The notes under the pieces: generated by a model
The model's database searches: none
What the model was told of the DNA's origin: nothing
The model's input: only the letters and a program-made list of their open reading frames with translations
In this document: one piece after another, positions 1 to 9,122 of the stretch
Layout of the letters: every line of letters begins with the position of its first letter
Numbering within the stretch: position 1 is the stretch's first letter
Source of the DNA: Chloroflexota bacterium
GTDB lineage: Bacteria; Chloroflexota; Anaerolineae; UBA4142
Direction: 5' to 3'
DNA: 44,190 bases
NCBI GenBank assembly: GCA_016215025.1
Contig: JACRMI010000063.1
Coordinates: forward strand, 1 to 44,190
Program-made: the position numbers and the translations under genes

Positions 1-192
1 ATCGGCAGGACGGACGTATCGGTCTATAATCATCATGGACTCCAAGGGGTAAGAGGTTGTTTGCCAACTTCCATCTTATTCCCTTGGGGTCCCAGTGCAA
101 ATCACGCTCAGTTTTGAATTTTCCGACAAGAACTAGCTATATTCGGCATCCAGCAGGTTGCTCCAGATTCGCGCTGGCTCGCCGTTGGGCTC

Positions 193-1275
193 ATGGTCAT
201 CAGCGCGCTGGTGTATGCCCGCTCCCCCAGTGAAGTGACACCCCGTTGGCACGCGCACGGCTATTTCGCGGTGCAGACGTTTTTATTCGGCGCGTTGCTC
301 GCGCTCGCTCCAAATGGTCGCGCTCAATTTTGCCTCTTGTTCTTCATCCTTTGTTCCCAGGTGATGATGCTCTTTCGCTGGCAAACCGGCTTAATATGGC
401 TCTCCGTTTTCGCGCTGGTTACCGGTACTGACTTTGTCTGGGTCAGCGGATTCCCAAATGGTCTCATCGAACTCTTCCCCTTTTTCAGTGGTTACTTTTT
501 CTTTGGGGTGATTTCCTATCTGTGGGCGCAGACCGACAGCGCGCGACGCGAGAGCGCACGACTGCTTGGCGAACTACAAGCGGCCAATGCGCAATTACGC
601 AAATACGCTGAACGCGTCGAAGAGTTGACGATTGCCGAGGAACGCAATCGCCTCGCGCATGAAATTCACGATACCCTGGGACATACGCTCACCGCGCTCG
701 ACATTCAACTTGAACTCCTCGCGTGTCTGCCGCTCGAAAAAAGTGCGGAAAGGCGACAAGCCACGGAAAACGCACGCACTTTGGTCAAACAGGGTTTGGT
801 GGATACGCGCCGAGCCGTGCAAGCGATGCGCCCGGCTGCGCTCGAAACTTTTTCTTTGCCGGAAGCGATTGCCGCGCTCGTGGAAGATTTCGAACGGACG
901 ACGCAGATTCAAGTGACGTGGGCAACCCGCGGTTCCATCGTTCCATTAGCGACGCGCATCGCGTTACCGCTCTATCGCGCCGCGCAAGAAGCCCTGACGA
1001 ACATTCGACGGCATGCGCCTTCCGCGCGACATGTTCAACTGCAATTGGGTTACGCCCTGGAAACAGTTAGCTTACGGGCCGATAATGATGGCGCAACACT
1101 GGTCGAGTCGAACCCAAGTGGTTTCGGATTGCGCGGCTTGAGCGAACGTGCGGAAGCATTAGGCGGAACATTTCGCGTGGGACTCGACGGCGATAACTTT
1201 AACGTCGAAATGACGCTGCCCCACCGCTCAGAGTTTGCGCTCGATCTGCATCGAGCTATGGTCCATCACGATTGA
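193..1275 (+). CDS. NarL-type (HisKA_3) sensor histidine kinase, N-terminus short
   Basis: Two-component sensor kinase of the HisKA_3 class, which autophosphorylates a histidine and passes the phosphate to a LuxR/NarL-type regulator. Hydrophobic stretches fill residues 1-110 (about four membrane segments), then a coiled stretch at 115-145. The dimerisation/H-box has EIHDTLGH with the likely phospho-His at residue 159. The C-terminal ATPase domain shows QEALTNIRRHA (N-box) and GFGLRGL (G-box); the D-box reads ADNDGA. The frame stays open upstream to about position 118 without a start codon and the extra residues are hydrophobic (WLAVGLMVIS), so the first membrane segment is cut by the annotated ATG. 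The true 5' end may be lost to a frameshift near 115. No response regulator follows; a hairpin and a terminator do. Function by family is solid; the start is unsure. Confidence 0.85.
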   Translation: MVISALVYARSPSEVTPRWHAHGYFAVQTFLFGALLALAPNGRAQFCLLFFILCSQVMMLFRWQTGLIWLSVFALVTGTDFVWVSGFPNGLIELFPFFSGYFFFGVISYLWAQTDSARRESARLLGELQAANAQLRKYAERVEELTIAEERNRLAHEIHDTLGHTLTALDIQLELLACLPLEKSAERRQATENARTLVKQGLVDTRRAVQAMRPAALETFSLPEAIAALVEDFERTTQIQVTWATRGSIVPLATRIALPLYRAAQEALTNIRRHAPSARHVQLQLGYALETVSLRADNDGATLVESNPSGFGLRGLSERAEALGGTFRVGLDGDNFNVEMTLPHRSEFALDLHRAMVHHD

Positions 1276-1304
1276 GTCACGATTCTACCCAATAGAATCG
1301 TGAC
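1276..1304. repeat. hairpin just after the kinase stop codon
   Basis: An 11-bp perfect inverted repeat, GTCACGATTCT / AGAATCGTGAC, with a 7-nt loop starts at the base after the stop codon. It has no T-run of its own and sits directly before a classical terminator. Confidence 0.6.
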
Positions 1305-1319
1305 GAATACATGACTGGA

Positions 1320-1348
1320 GACAGGCGCTGATCGCCTGTCTTTTTTTT
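1320..1348 (+). terminator. Rho-independent terminator
   Basis: Stem GACAGGCG / CGCCTGTC with a 5-nt loop, followed at once by eight T. It ends transcription of the histidine kinase. Confidence 0.9.
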
Positions 1349-1359
1349 ATACTCGATTT

Positions 1360-1563
1360 ATGCAAGCAACCAGTCCAGAGTGTTATATGTTCCTCGTTCG
1401 TATTTGGCGCGAGCCGTTCGATCCTCGTGCCGCGCCAAAGATTGCGCAACAATTGCTCATCCAAGTCGAGACCGTGAAGGATGGGAAACAACACTATTTT
1501 GGATCGTTCGAGCAGATGCTGGCATTCTTTCAAGCATGGTTCGAGCGACCCAGCAACCGTTAA
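1360..1563 (+). CDS. small conserved protein (RIW...YFGSFE type)
   Basis: A 67-residue protein of unknown function. It has FLVRIWREP near the start and YFGSFEQMLAFFQAW near the end. I recall a small-protein pattern in Chloroflexota with an RIW(x)EP opening and a GE-x-x-YF-x-(D/S)-(L/F)-x-x-(L/M)-LAFL ending; this is memory, not a search. The ATG lies 12 nt after a terminator T-run and has no ribosome site, so an internal ATG at 1387 (before FLVRIW) is a reasonable alternative start. Confidence 0.55.
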   Translation: MQATSPECYMFLVRIWREPFDPRAAPKIAQQLLIQVETVKDGKQHYFGSFEQMLAFFQAWFERPSNR

Positions 1564-1597
1564 GTTGAGGAGAAAGACAATGTAAAAGCCAGAGGAA

Positions 1598-2866
1598 ATG
1601 TTCCGGCTCGTCATGCTGACGGCCGTATGTCTCGTCAGCACGTTGACTTTATGGATGCGATGGGATGTCCTGCCAGCGCGGGCAGACGCCTGCACCTATT
1701 TGGACAAGATTGCGAAAGACTGGAACGATGCGGATAACTGGGATTGCGGGCATGTGCCCGGCACAACCGATGTGGCGAATGTTCCGCGCGGAATCGCAAA
1801 CGTGCCCAGCGGCACCACGGTCAACACGCTAAATGTGTACAACGCCGATAACGGCACACACTTTGGCGATGTCCGCCCGCAAGGTAATCTCACCGTCCAA
1901 AATCTCTACGTCGATCGGTACGCCTCTTTTCCAGGACAGCCCGGAACGGTGACGGTGAATGGGACGCTGAATTGGGAAGGCGGTCCAATGTCCGGCGGTT
2001 TCACGCTCAATTTGCCGCCCGGCGCGACGCTCAATTTCACACAGTTAAAAAACGCCTTGCCGAACAACCTAGGCGCGAATTTGGTCAACGCTGGAACGAT
2101 CAACGTCCTCTCGGGTACGCTGGGAGTGCCCGGCGGGACGAATTTCGTCGTAACCAATACGGCGACCATCAGCGTCAGCACCGGCGCAACCATGACCCTC
2201 GATGCGCCACGCGTCTATCTGGGTCAAGGCACAAAATTCCTAGGAGGGGGTATCGTCCAGTTGACCAGTGGGAATGCTGTCGTGAGTGGCACGATCGAAA
2301 CTCAAAACCTAGTGTTCGGCAACCCGGTCAACGGAGGCGTGTTGAGCGGCACAGCCACAATCTCTGGTACGATGCGGTGGCTCGGTGGACAAATGCATGG
2401 CGGAGGAGTGCTGACCATCCCCGTGAGTAGTACGTTGAACATTGGAGGTGGCACGAATAACAAAACACTCGACCAATTTACGATTTCCAATTTTGGTACG
2501 ATCAATTGGACTGAGATTGGAGACATTGTCGGATCAAACGGCGCGATTTTTAACAATCAATCCGGCGCGCTCTTGAACGCGCAAGCCGATGCGGATTTTG
2601 TCGATGGCACACCCGCGAATAAGCCTACATTCAACAATGCTGGAACAGTCCGCAAAGCGGCAGGAAGTGGCATGACGACCTTTGGACATGGCGGCAGCAA
2701 CGGCATCATTTTCAACAACACCGGTGCGGTTGAGGTCATGACGGGCACGATTCAGATCGGCGGCAATGGTGGAGCGGGAACAAGCAACGGCAATTTCAAC
2801 GCGTTAGCGGGAACGCTGATCGAATTCACGCGAGCAACCACACACTCGCCAATGGCGCGACGCTGA
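1598..2866 (+). CDS. secreted repeat-rich surface protein, N-terminal part (frameshifted gene)
   Basis: First and larger part of a secreted protein. A signal peptide covers residues 1-30 (hydrophobic core to ...LPARADA). Then comes a WNDADNWDCGHVPG segment of the type found at the start of bacterial beta-helix/adhesin-like surface proteins. The rest is a Gly/Thr/Asn-rich series of imperfect repeats (GTI.., NAGT.., LNIGG..), suggesting a parallel beta-helix. AGAGGA precedes the ATG. The frame breaks at about 2836: reading one base back gives the continuation TRANHTLANGATLTGAGTF, so one A seems to be missing from GCAAACC. The last 10 residues of this frame are therefore spurious. With the next entry it forms one gene of about 658 codons. 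Confidence 0.75.
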   Translation: MFRLVMLTAVCLVSTLTLWMRWDVLPARADACTYLDKIAKDWNDADNWDCGHVPGTTDVANVPRGIANVPSGTTVNTLNVYNADNGTHFGDVRPQGNLTVQNLYVDRYASFPGQPGTVTVNGTLNWEGGPMSGGFTLNLPPGATLNFTQLKNALPNNLGANLVNAGTINVLSGTLGVPGGTNFVVTNTATISVSTGATMTLDAPRVYLGQGTKFLGGGIVQLTSGNAVVSGTIETQNLVFGNPVNGGVLSGTATISGTMRWLGGQMHGGGVLTIPVSSTLNIGGGTNNKTLDQFTISNFGTINWTEIGDIVGSNGAIFNNQSGALLNAQADADFVDGTPANKPTFNNAGTVRKAAGSGMTTFGHGGSNGIIFNNTGAVEVMTGTIQIGGNGGAGTSNGNFNALAGTLIEFTRATTHSPMARR

Positions 2867-3573
2867 CCGGTGCCGGAACATTTCGCATCAATGGCACAAC
2901 CCTCGCCGTGGATGGCAACGTCACCGGCGCGAATCTTGAAATCGTCGGGGATACGCTCAATTTGGGCAGCAGCTCATTATCGCTAGCAGGCAATCTTACT
3001 CAGACCGGCGGCACAATCAATGGAGGAACTAGCACGCTTGCATTCAACGGTAGCACGACCCAAAACCTAACGCTCAATACGGCGACAACATTCAATCATT
3101 TGACTATCGCAAGCGGAACCACTTTGGTCGAAACTGCCGCAAACGATTACGCTACCGTGGGCGGAATCTTGACCAACAATGGCATCATTCGCAAATCTCA
3201 AAACGTGACCACGACGGGAAACAAGACCTTTGGCTTAACCAACGCCCGCATCAACGTTACGACACGTGGAATCTTATCGCATGTCCAAGTCGACCGGGCG
3301 GACGTGAATCATCCCAACGCGAATGTATATACCGGCACCGGTCGCTTTTGGACGCTTGTCGCCACCGGCAGTGGTTACACGGTCGATCTGACGTTGCCGC
3401 ACAACCTGACGAATCAAGCACTAGCTCAAGTTTGCCGCTACGCCGGCAGCACATGGGATTGCGCTCGCACATCGTCCACCGCAAATACCGTGACGCGCTC
3501 CGGTTTTATGCAAATGTCCGATTGGGCAGTTGGAAACTTGACCTCGCTCTATCTACCGTTGATTCTCAAATAG
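2836..3573 (+). CDS. secreted repeat-rich surface protein, C-terminal part (after frameshift)
   Basis: Continuation of the preceding gene in the next frame. Its first in-frame ATG is at 2908, but homologous reading resumes at 2836. It carries more beta-helix-like repeats (VDGNVTGANLEI, LNLGSSSLSLAGNL), then a compact C-terminal domain (about 3220-3550) and the terminal sequence SLYLPLILK. An ending of the type YLPL(I/V)L(K/R) is, from my knowledge, frequent on exported Chloroflexota proteins and may be a sorting signal. It is unlikely to be translated alone because no ribosome site precedes 2908. Confidence 0.7.
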   Translation, partial: NHTLANGATLTGAGTFRINGTTLAVDGNVTGANLEIVGDTLNLGSSSLSLAGNLTQTGGTINGGTSTLAFNGSTTQNLTLNTATTFNHLTIASGTTLVETAANDYATVGGILTNNGIIRKSQNVTTTGNKTFGLTNARINVTTRGILSHVQVDRADVNHPNANVYTGTGRFWTLVATGSGYTVDLTLPHNLTNQALAQVCRYAGSTWDCARTSSTANTVTRSGFMQMSDWAVGNLTSLYLPLILK

Positions 3574-3590
3574 CTCCGGCGTGAAAGATG

Positions 3591-3632
3591 AACCCAGGTT
3601 TCTCGGAAGGAGGAACCTGGGTTCTTTTTTTT
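3591..3632 (+). terminator. Rho-independent terminator of the surface-protein gene
   Basis: Stem AACCCAGGTT / AACCTGGGTT with a 13-nt loop, followed by C and eight T. The T-run touches the stop codon of the convergent PHP gene. Confidence 0.9.
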
Positions 3633-4473
3633 ACAATTCGAGATTTGCGGCTTTTGCGCGAAGCTTGTCTACGACATTGGGCGGAACGTCCACGGTACCT
3701 AAACCGCTCATGTGCGCCATTTTGTTCAGCCCGTGAAAGTCGCTGCCCCCGGTGGCGATGAGACCATACTGTTTCGCCAAACGCGATAACTCGGCGCGAG
3801 TTGGATCGTCGTATGACGCATAGTGCACTTCGAGACCGAGTAGTCCCACTTTGACCAGGGGTTCCACAAAGTTCGTCACCTCGCGCGGATGCGCCAAGAC
3901 CGGCACCCCATTCGCTTTCAGAATCAAATTCACCGCATCTTCCGGCGTCAGCCGAAAACGTTCGACGTACGCGGGTCCATTCCGACCGATGTACTTGTCG
4001 AATGCTTCTGCCATCGTCACAACATGTCCGGCTTCGAGCAATGCCTGCGCTACGTGCGGTCGTCCAATCGACGCGTCACCCGCGATTTCTTTGACCCGTT
4101 CAAACGAAATCGGCGCACCGAGCGCCGTTAACTTCTTCGTCATTTTTTCCGCGCGACCGTAACGACCATCGCGGAATTTGCCCAACATCGATTGAAAGTG
4201 AGCGTTGTGCCAATCGATAAAATAACCGAGGACATGCACCTCGGTTTGCGGGACATCGCACGAAAGCTCTACCCCTGGGATAATCGTTAAAGCTGTGTTT
4301 TGCGCGGCCGCCAACGCCGCATCGATTCCATCGCATGAATCATGATCGGTCAATGCCAGGACCGCCAAATTGCGGTCGAGTGCGAGTCGCACTAACTCCG
4401 CAGGCGATAACTCTCCGTCCGACGCCGTCGAATGCGTATGCAAATCGACACGCCCGGAAACTGAATTTGCCAT
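3631..4473 (-). CDS. PHP-domain phosphoesterase (YciV/RNase AM family)
   Basis: 280-residue metal-dependent phosphoesterase of the PHP superfamily, close to the YciV/TrpH group. Known members hydrolyse 3',5'-bisphosphonucleotides and trim RNA 5' ends. The PHP metal motifs are all visible: DLHTHST (10-16), LTDHD (41-45), GVELS (67-71), LAHP (193-196) and GSDFHG (243-248). The usual insert between motifs 3 and 4 contains GRPH. Length is normal for the family. It stands alone, convergent with the surface protein. The exact substrate cannot be read from sequence. Confidence 0.88.
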   Translation of the reverse strand: MANSVSGRVDLHTHSTASDGELSPAELVRLALDRNLAVLALTDHDSCDGIDAALAAAQNTALTIIPGVELSCDVPQTEVHVLGYFIDWHNAHFQSMLGKFRDGRYGRAEKMTKKLTALGAPISFERVKEIAGDASIGRPHVAQALLEAGHVVTMAEAFDKYIGRNGPAYVERFRLTPEDAVNLILKANGVPVLAHPREVTNFVEPLVKVGLLGLEVHYASYDDPTRAELSRLAKQYGLIATGGSDFHGLNKMAHMSGLGTVDVPPNVVDKLRAKAANLEL

Positions 4474-4601
4474 ATTTACCTAGACGAATCTTATCCTTCC
4501 GATTACGGTATCTGCCCCTGATTTCTAGTTGGATAGGGGCAGACCCGTAATTTTATTCACTTGTCTTGCTCTAGAGCAAACAGACTGCTTGTGCCATATC
4601 G

Positions 4602-4931
4602 CTATTCAACTTCATCAACGGGTGGCGGTGTTTCGGTTCGAGGCGCTTCCGGCTTTGGCGGGAAAGTGCGAGTCACGTCGACCAAAAGCTTGACAGCGGT
4701 CCGTTCTTCTCCGCTGACATCGACCTCGACGAATGTTGGAATACAGCCTATATCTAACCCATCGCGCTCTAGATAGCCTCGGGCAATGGCAATCGCTTTG
4801 ATAGCTTGATTCACTGCACCCGCACCGATAGCTTGAACTTCGGCGTGTTTGTGCTCGCGGATCACACCCGCGATAGCGCCCGCTACCGAAGTCGACCGCG
4901 ACTTGGCAGAGACTTTGATGGTGTCGACCAT
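4602..4931 (-). CDS. spoVS: stage V sporulation protein S (SpoVS)
   Basis: 109-residue SpoVS (Alba-like fold, putative nucleic-acid-binding regulator). The core VDTIKVSAKSRSTSVAGAIAG followed by the AIGAGAVNQAIKAIAIARG segment is the conserved family region. SpoVS is usually about 86 aa; here a Pro/Glu-rich tail (from residue 89, KPEAPRTETPPPVDEVE) is added. The start at 4931 is chosen because GGAGGG lies 6 nt upstream and the family begins there; a longer frame to 4970 adds 13 unrelated residues. It lies downstream of rny on the same strand, an arrangement also seen outside spore-formers, so a role in sporulation should not be assumed. Confidence 0.92.
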   Translation of the reverse strand: MVDTIKVSAKSRSTSVAGAIAGVIREHKHAEVQAIGAGAVNQAIKAIAIARGYLERDGLDIGCIPTFVEVDVSGEERTAVKLLVDVTRTFPPKPEAPRTETPPPVDEVE

Positions 4932-5194
4932 GGGATCCCTCCTGTGACGCACTGACGCAGAGCAGACCATTCCGATTCAAACTCTTGCGTGATGACTGGG
5001 TCATCTGGATGATGCGTCGTGGCGCGTGCACGTGCCCTCTTCTTGAGCTGCGCGCGCGCAATCATGTTGTGGATTCAATTTCAAACGAATCGGATGAGAT
5101 AATGACTTCAGAGTCCCCCTAGAACCAACGCTGCCGCCGCGGCGCGACAGAGTTTGATGTTCTGCGCGGAGTAACTCCGCGCAGAACGGTGAAT
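4932..5194. other. intergenic spacer between rny and spoVS
   Basis: About 260 nt without a convincing gene. A 60-codon frame on the minus strand (5065 to 4883) has no ribosome site and overlaps spoVS, so it is not called. The only clear structure is the strong hairpin just after rny. Confidence 0.5.
5159..5187 (-). terminator. strong hairpin after rny, no clear T-run
   Basis: A 13-bp perfect stem, GTTCTGCGCGGAG / CTCCGCGCAGAAC, with a 3-nt loop 8 nt downstream of the rny stop. No T-run follows on the minus strand, so it may protect the mRNA 3' end or be a weak terminator. Confidence 0.6.
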
Positions 5195-6724
5195 CTATTT
5201 TGCATACTCGACTGAACGAGTTTCACGAATCACAGTCACTTTGATTTGACCTGGATATTCCAGATTATCCTCGACCTTGCGCGCGATTTGCTTGCTCAGA
5301 TTGATCGCGCCCAAATCGTCGATTTCTTCTGGCTTGATGATGATCCGAATTTCGCGTCCGGCTTGGATGGCATATGATTGTTGCACTCCTGGGAATGCAT
5401 TTGCCATTTGCTCCAAGGCATCGACACGTTTCAAGTATTGCTCTAACGATTCGCGGCGCGCACCTGGACGCGCTCCACTGATAGCATCCGCCGCGACGAC
5501 GAGCACACATTCGAGCGATTGCGACTCTTCCTCGCCGTGATGCGACGCGATCATGTTGCAGACCGGTTCGGGCACGCCGTACTTGCGCGCGTACTCTGCG
5601 CCGATCAGTGCATGTGCGCCGCCCACTTCGTGTGTGACCGCTTTGCCCAGGTCGTGCAACAACGCTCCGGCTTTAGCCATCTGCACGTTGGCTTTAAGTT
5701 CCGCTGCCATCATGCCTGCCAGATGCGCCGTCTCAATCGCATGATTCAGCACATTCTGCCCGTACGAGGTGCGGAATTTCAACTGCCCTAACAATTTGAT
5801 AATCTCTGGGTGAAGTCCGGTCACGCCGACTTCAAGTGCAGCTTGCTCTCCGGCTTCCCAGATCGCCGCGTTGACTTCTTCTTCTGCCTTCTCAACGATT
5901 TTTTCGATGCGTCCCGGATGAATGCGTCCATCGTTGATGAGCTTGTTCAAGGCGACACGCGCCACCTCGCGCCGCACCGGATTGTGACTGGATACGATCA
6001 CCGCCTCCGGCGTATCGTCGACGACGAGATCGACGCCAGTCGCCACTTCGATCGCGCGAATGTTGCGCCCTTGCCGACCAATGATGCGACCCTTCATTTC
6101 ATCGTTCGGCAGCGGCACCAGCGAGACGGTGGTCTCGGCGACTTGATCGGAAGCAACCCGCTCAATCGCCGTCGTCACGATCTCACGCGCACGCTGATCG
6201 CCTTCTTCGCGCGCTTGCTGTTCGATCTCGCGAATCAGACGCGCCGCATCTTGGCGCGTGTCCTTTTCGACTTGCTGCAAGAGAATCGCTTTGGCATCTT
6301 CGGTGGTCAAACCCGAAATGCGCTGCAACTCTTGCAGTTGTTTCGCTTCATTCGCTTGTAAATTTTCACGAATTCGATCTAGGTCTTTTTCTTTCTTTTC
6401 CAGTTTCTTGTCACGCCCTTCGAGCATTTCCTGTCGCCGATCAATGCTTTCGCGGCGGTGGCGGAGTCGTTCATCTTCACGTTGCAAGTCCTGGCGTTTT
6501 TTCTTAAGTTCAGTTTCAGCTTCCTCTCGATACTTGAGCGATTCGTCTTTCGCTTTGAGGATAATGTCTTTGGCATGAGCTTCCGCTTCAGCCCGTTGTT
6601 TTTCCGCTTCGGCGAGCAGCGCCTTGATTTGCCCGCTGGTAAATCGCTTTTGAAGAAAATACCCTAAGACAAACGCTCCTACTCCTGAAATGACAAGTAC
6701 CACAAGTGCAATGATCACTTCCAT
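5195..6724 (-). CDS. rny: ribonuclease Y
   Basis: 509-residue membrane-anchored endoribonuclease that starts mRNA decay. Visible parts in order: N-terminal membrane helix (residues 3-24); long charged coiled coil (about 30-190); KH RNA-binding domain with [12 protein letters not shown] (212-223); HD metal phosphohydrolase domain with HDLGK (357-361), ASHHGEEE (393-400) and [16 protein letters not shown] (411-426). Length and order match RNase Y fully. It starts 30 nt after recX, so the two are probably co-transcribed, with spoVS further downstream. Confidence 0.97.
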   Translation of the reverse strand: MEVIIALVVLVISGVGAFVLGYFLQKRFTSGQIKALLAEAEKQRAEAEAHAKDIILKAKDESLKYREEAETELKKKRQDLQREDERLRHRRESIDRRQEMLEGRDKKLEKKEKDLDRIRENLQANEAKQLQELQRISGLTTEDAKAILLQQVEKDTRQDAARLIREIEQQAREEGDQRAREIVTTAIERVASDQVAETTVSLVPLPNDEMKGRIIGRQGRNIRAIEVATGVDLVVDDTPEAVIVSSHNPVRREVARVALNKLINDGRIHPGRIEKIVEKAEEEVNAAIWEAGEQAALEVGVTGLHPEIIKLLGQLKFRTSYGQNVLNHAIETAHLAGMMAAELKANVQMAKAGALLHDLGKAVTHEVGGAHALIGAEYARKYGVPEPVCNMIASHHGEEESQSLECVLVVAADAISGARPGARRESLEQYLKRVDALEQMANAFPGVQQSYAIQAGREIRIIIKPEEIDDLGAINLSKQIARKVEDNLEYPGQIKVTVIRETRSVEYAK

Positions 6725-6754
6725 GCTTTTCAGTCCTCCACATCATCATGGGAA

Positions 6755-7390
6755 TCACGGGTCGAACTCCTCTGTACGACTCTCATTCCAAAGGCGTACA
6801 ACCGCGTCTTTAGCGACGCTATATGAGAAGCCGCGCCGTACGAGAAACCCCGTCAGCTTCTCCACAAATTCTCGGCGCTCCAGATTGCGCCATCGCTTTG
6901 CACGATTCGCACCTGCGCGGTACGCGCTATCATTCTCGTCCATTTCGCCGACGGCATCTTTAATGTCGGAATCGGACAAGCCCTTGCGTTTTAACTCAAA
7001 CCGCAAGGCGCGCGCCGCGCGTGGTCTGAACTGCTCACGATTTTCGACCCAATACTTCGCAAACGCGGTGTCATCCAACAATCCCGATTCGGTTAACCGC
7101 GTAATCACCTTGTCCGCTGTGTCCAATTCGATCTTTTTCTTCAACAGGTGTTGTTTCACTTCGGTCGAACTGCGCGGACGAGGTTCTAGAAATCTTAATG
7201 CTTTTTCGTATGCTGTCTCAAATGCTTCGTCTTGTTCAAGATTGTTAAGGTCGGCGTCGGTCAAGATTTGTCCGACGTGAACTTTGGCTGCCATAAGTGC
7301 CGACAGTCCCAATACAAATCGATCATCCACATACAAATTGAACCGGTTCGTATGTCGGACTTGAGGCTCGATGGCTGTAATTCGTCCCAT
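6755..7390 (-). CDS. recX: regulatory protein RecX
   Basis: 211-residue RecX, an all-helical modulator that binds RecA filaments and limits recombinase activity. The family pattern is seen in RSSTEVKQHLLKK, LLDDTAFAKYWVENR and RAARALRFELKRKGL. An N-terminal extension of about 60 residues (MGRITAIEPQ...) precedes the helical repeats, as in many long RecX proteins. It lies downstream of recA on the same strand, but 432 nt away, so it may have its own promoter. Confidence 0.93.
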   Translation of the reverse strand: MGRITAIEPQVRHTNRFNLYVDDRFVLGLSALMAAKVHVGQILTDADLNNLEQDEAFETAYEKALRFLEPRPRSSTEVKQHLLKKKIELDTADKVITRLTESGLLDDTAFAKYWVENREQFRPRAARALRFELKRKGLSDSDIKDAVGEMDENDSAYRAGANRAKRWRNLERREFVEKLTGFLVRRGFSYSVAKDAVVRLWNESRTEEFDP

Positions 7391-7822
7391 AAATAAAAAT
7401 CGCCATGGTAGTCACCCACAGCGATTGACCTACGCGCGAACTGACGGTTCTGCAACAACAATGCAGAGTTGTTCGATTCTATTTCATTGCCTCAGTCCAT
7501 AATTCCCTGAGGCGCGAGGACGCGTCTTAATTAAATGGAATGCACGATTGGCGCGAACACAACTCTCCGGTTACGTCGCACCCAACCAAAACCATTCGGC
7601 GGCGCTGATTAGGCACCAAGCGATAGGTATGTGTTACCGAATTCGCCTCGAAATTCATCTACGCGTTTCTCGGAATCGAGAACGTCTAGTCTGCCGATCT
7701 ATCCAATCGGCGAACGCCGTTCAAGTTCGAATGCTGTGGGATGCCCGCGCTCCACGAACATCTGTGCGAGGCGGGTAATTACAATGATGCGCCCGCCTGT
7801 GGCGAGCGCATCTCATTTCCAA
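7391..7822. other. recA-recX intergenic region, no gene seen
   Basis: 432 nt without a supportable gene; the open frames here have no ribosome sites or recognisable sequence. Two small inverted repeats are visible: TCTGCA / TGCAGA (7449-7467) shortly upstream of recX, and GGCGGG / GCCCGCC (about 7771-7798) after recA. It may hold the recA 3' end and a recX promoter, but none stands out. Confidence 0.4.
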
Positions 7823-8905
7823 TTATTCTTCTGCTGGCTCTTCGTCGTCATCCGTTTCATCGTGCGGTTCGTTGTCCTCCAGAACTTTGGGCACACCGCC
7901 CACCAATCCGGATTTATCTCGAATAGAGCTGTACAGATGCTCCATCATTTCCGGATTCTGTTTCAGGAATTCGCGAGCGTTCTCACGCCCTTGCCCTAAC
8001 CGCGTTCCATCGACGGAATAAAACGCACCTTTCTTATCGATCAAGCCCATCTCCACGCCTAGGTCGAGCACATCGCCTTCGCGCGAGATGCCTTGATTAT
8101 GCATGATGTCAAATTCGGCTTTGCGGAATGGCGGCGCGACCTTGTTCTTTTTCACGCGCACGCGCGTCCGATTGCCGACGACATCTTCGCCGCTCTTGAT
8201 CGCATCGATCGGTCGAACATCAAGCCGGACCGACGCATAGAACTTGAGCGCCATACCACCGGTGGTCGTCTCTGGGTTGCCGAACATCACGCCGATTTTT
8301 TGGCGCAACTGGTTTGTAAAGATCACAACGGTATTCGATTTCTTGATCGCGCCGGAAAGCTTGCGGAGCGCCTGACTCATCAAGCGCGCTTGCAAACCCA
8401 TGTGCGAATCGCCCATCTCGCCTTCGATTTCAGCTCGCGGCACCAACGCGGCGACCGAATCTACGACGATAATATCGACCGCACCAGAACGAACGAGTGC
8501 TTCCGTGATTTCGAGTGCTTGTTCGCCTGTATCCGGTTGCGAGATGAGCAACTCTTCGACATTGACGCCGCACTTGGCAGCATAGACTGGGTCGAGTGCG
8601 TGCTCAACATCGATAAAGGCGGCAACCCCGCCGAGTTTTTGAGCTTCGGCGATGATATGTTGACAAATCGTTGTCTTACCCGAGGCTTCAGGTCCGTAGA
8701 TTTCGGTGACTCGCCCGCGCGGGACTCCACCGATGCCAAGCGCCAAATCGAGCGAAATCGATCCCGTCGGAATGGAATCGACTTTCATGCTAGTCGCTTC
8801 GCCGAGTTTCATGATCGCTCCCTCGCCGAAGCGCTTTTTGAGAGACGCCATAGCGGTTTCGAGCGACTTGGCTTTCCCCGATTCTGTTGCTGTTGCTGAA
8901 GGCAT
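7823..8905 (-). CDS. recA: recombinase RecA
   Basis: 360-residue RecA: ATP-dependent strand exchange and LexA co-protease in the SOS response. Walker [10 protein letters not shown] (71-79), Walker B VVDS (147-150), and the DNA-binding loop 2 around [21 protein letters not shown] (197-217). The tail is acidic ([16 protein letters not shown]). The start at 8905 is fixed by AAGGAG 8 nt upstream and by family length; the frame is open further but runs through the promoter. Confidence 0.98.
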   Translation of the reverse strand: MPSATATESGKAKSLETAMASLKKRFGEGAIMKLGEATSMKVDSIPTGSISLDLALGIGGVPRGRVTEIYGPEASGKTTICQHIIAEAQKLGGVAAFIDVEHALDPVYAAKCGVNVEELLISQPDTGEQALEITEALVRSGAVDIIVVDSVAALVPRAEIEGEMGDSHMGLQARLMSQALRKLSGAIKKSNTVVIFTNQLRQKIGVMFGNPETTTGGMALKFYASVRLDVRPIDAIKSGEDVVGNRTRVRVKKNKVAPPFRKAEFDIMHNQGISREGDVLDLGVEMGLIDKKGAFYSVDGTRLGQGRENAREFLKQNPEMMEHLYSSIRDKSGLVGGVPKVLEDNEPHDETDDDEEPAEE

Positions 8906-9070
8906 TTTATGCTCCTTGGCTGCCACTCTGCCTGATTCCTCCTTGCGAGGTAGTTTACTATAAGTGGGTTTAAAACGCAAGCCCCTGCGCCGCACAAGAC
9001 ATTTTTCGAGACGAGTGGCAGAAAAAATTTTGTGGTTTATTTGCGGCGCATCGATTAATGATGTGGCAGC

Positions 9071-9100
9071 ATTATACCGCACACTTGTTCTATTTGTCAA
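9071..9100 (-). promoter_or_regulatory. recA promoter with a near-consensus LexA-like box
   Basis: On the minus strand TTGACA (9095-9100), an 18-nt spacer and TATAAT (9071-9076) form a near-perfect sigma-70 promoter, leaving a leader of about 160 nt before recA. The spacer contains GAAC-AAGT-GTGC (9079-9090), one base off the GAAC-N4-GTTC operator used by Gram-positive-type LexA. SOS control of recA is inferred. Confidence 0.75.
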
Positions 9101-9122
9101 GCGGGAAATTTTTAATGTCGTT

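Noticed and set aside
4883..5065. 60-codon frame upstream of spoVS
   Set aside because: No ribosome site, overlaps spoVS, no conserved pattern recognised.
7548..7999. Plus-strand frames between recX and recA
   Set aside because: No ribosome site, low-similarity composition, and partial overlap with recA on the other strand.
8906..9100. 65-residue N-terminal extension of RecA
   Set aside because: It runs through a clear promoter and a leader; the ribosome site and family start agree on 8905.
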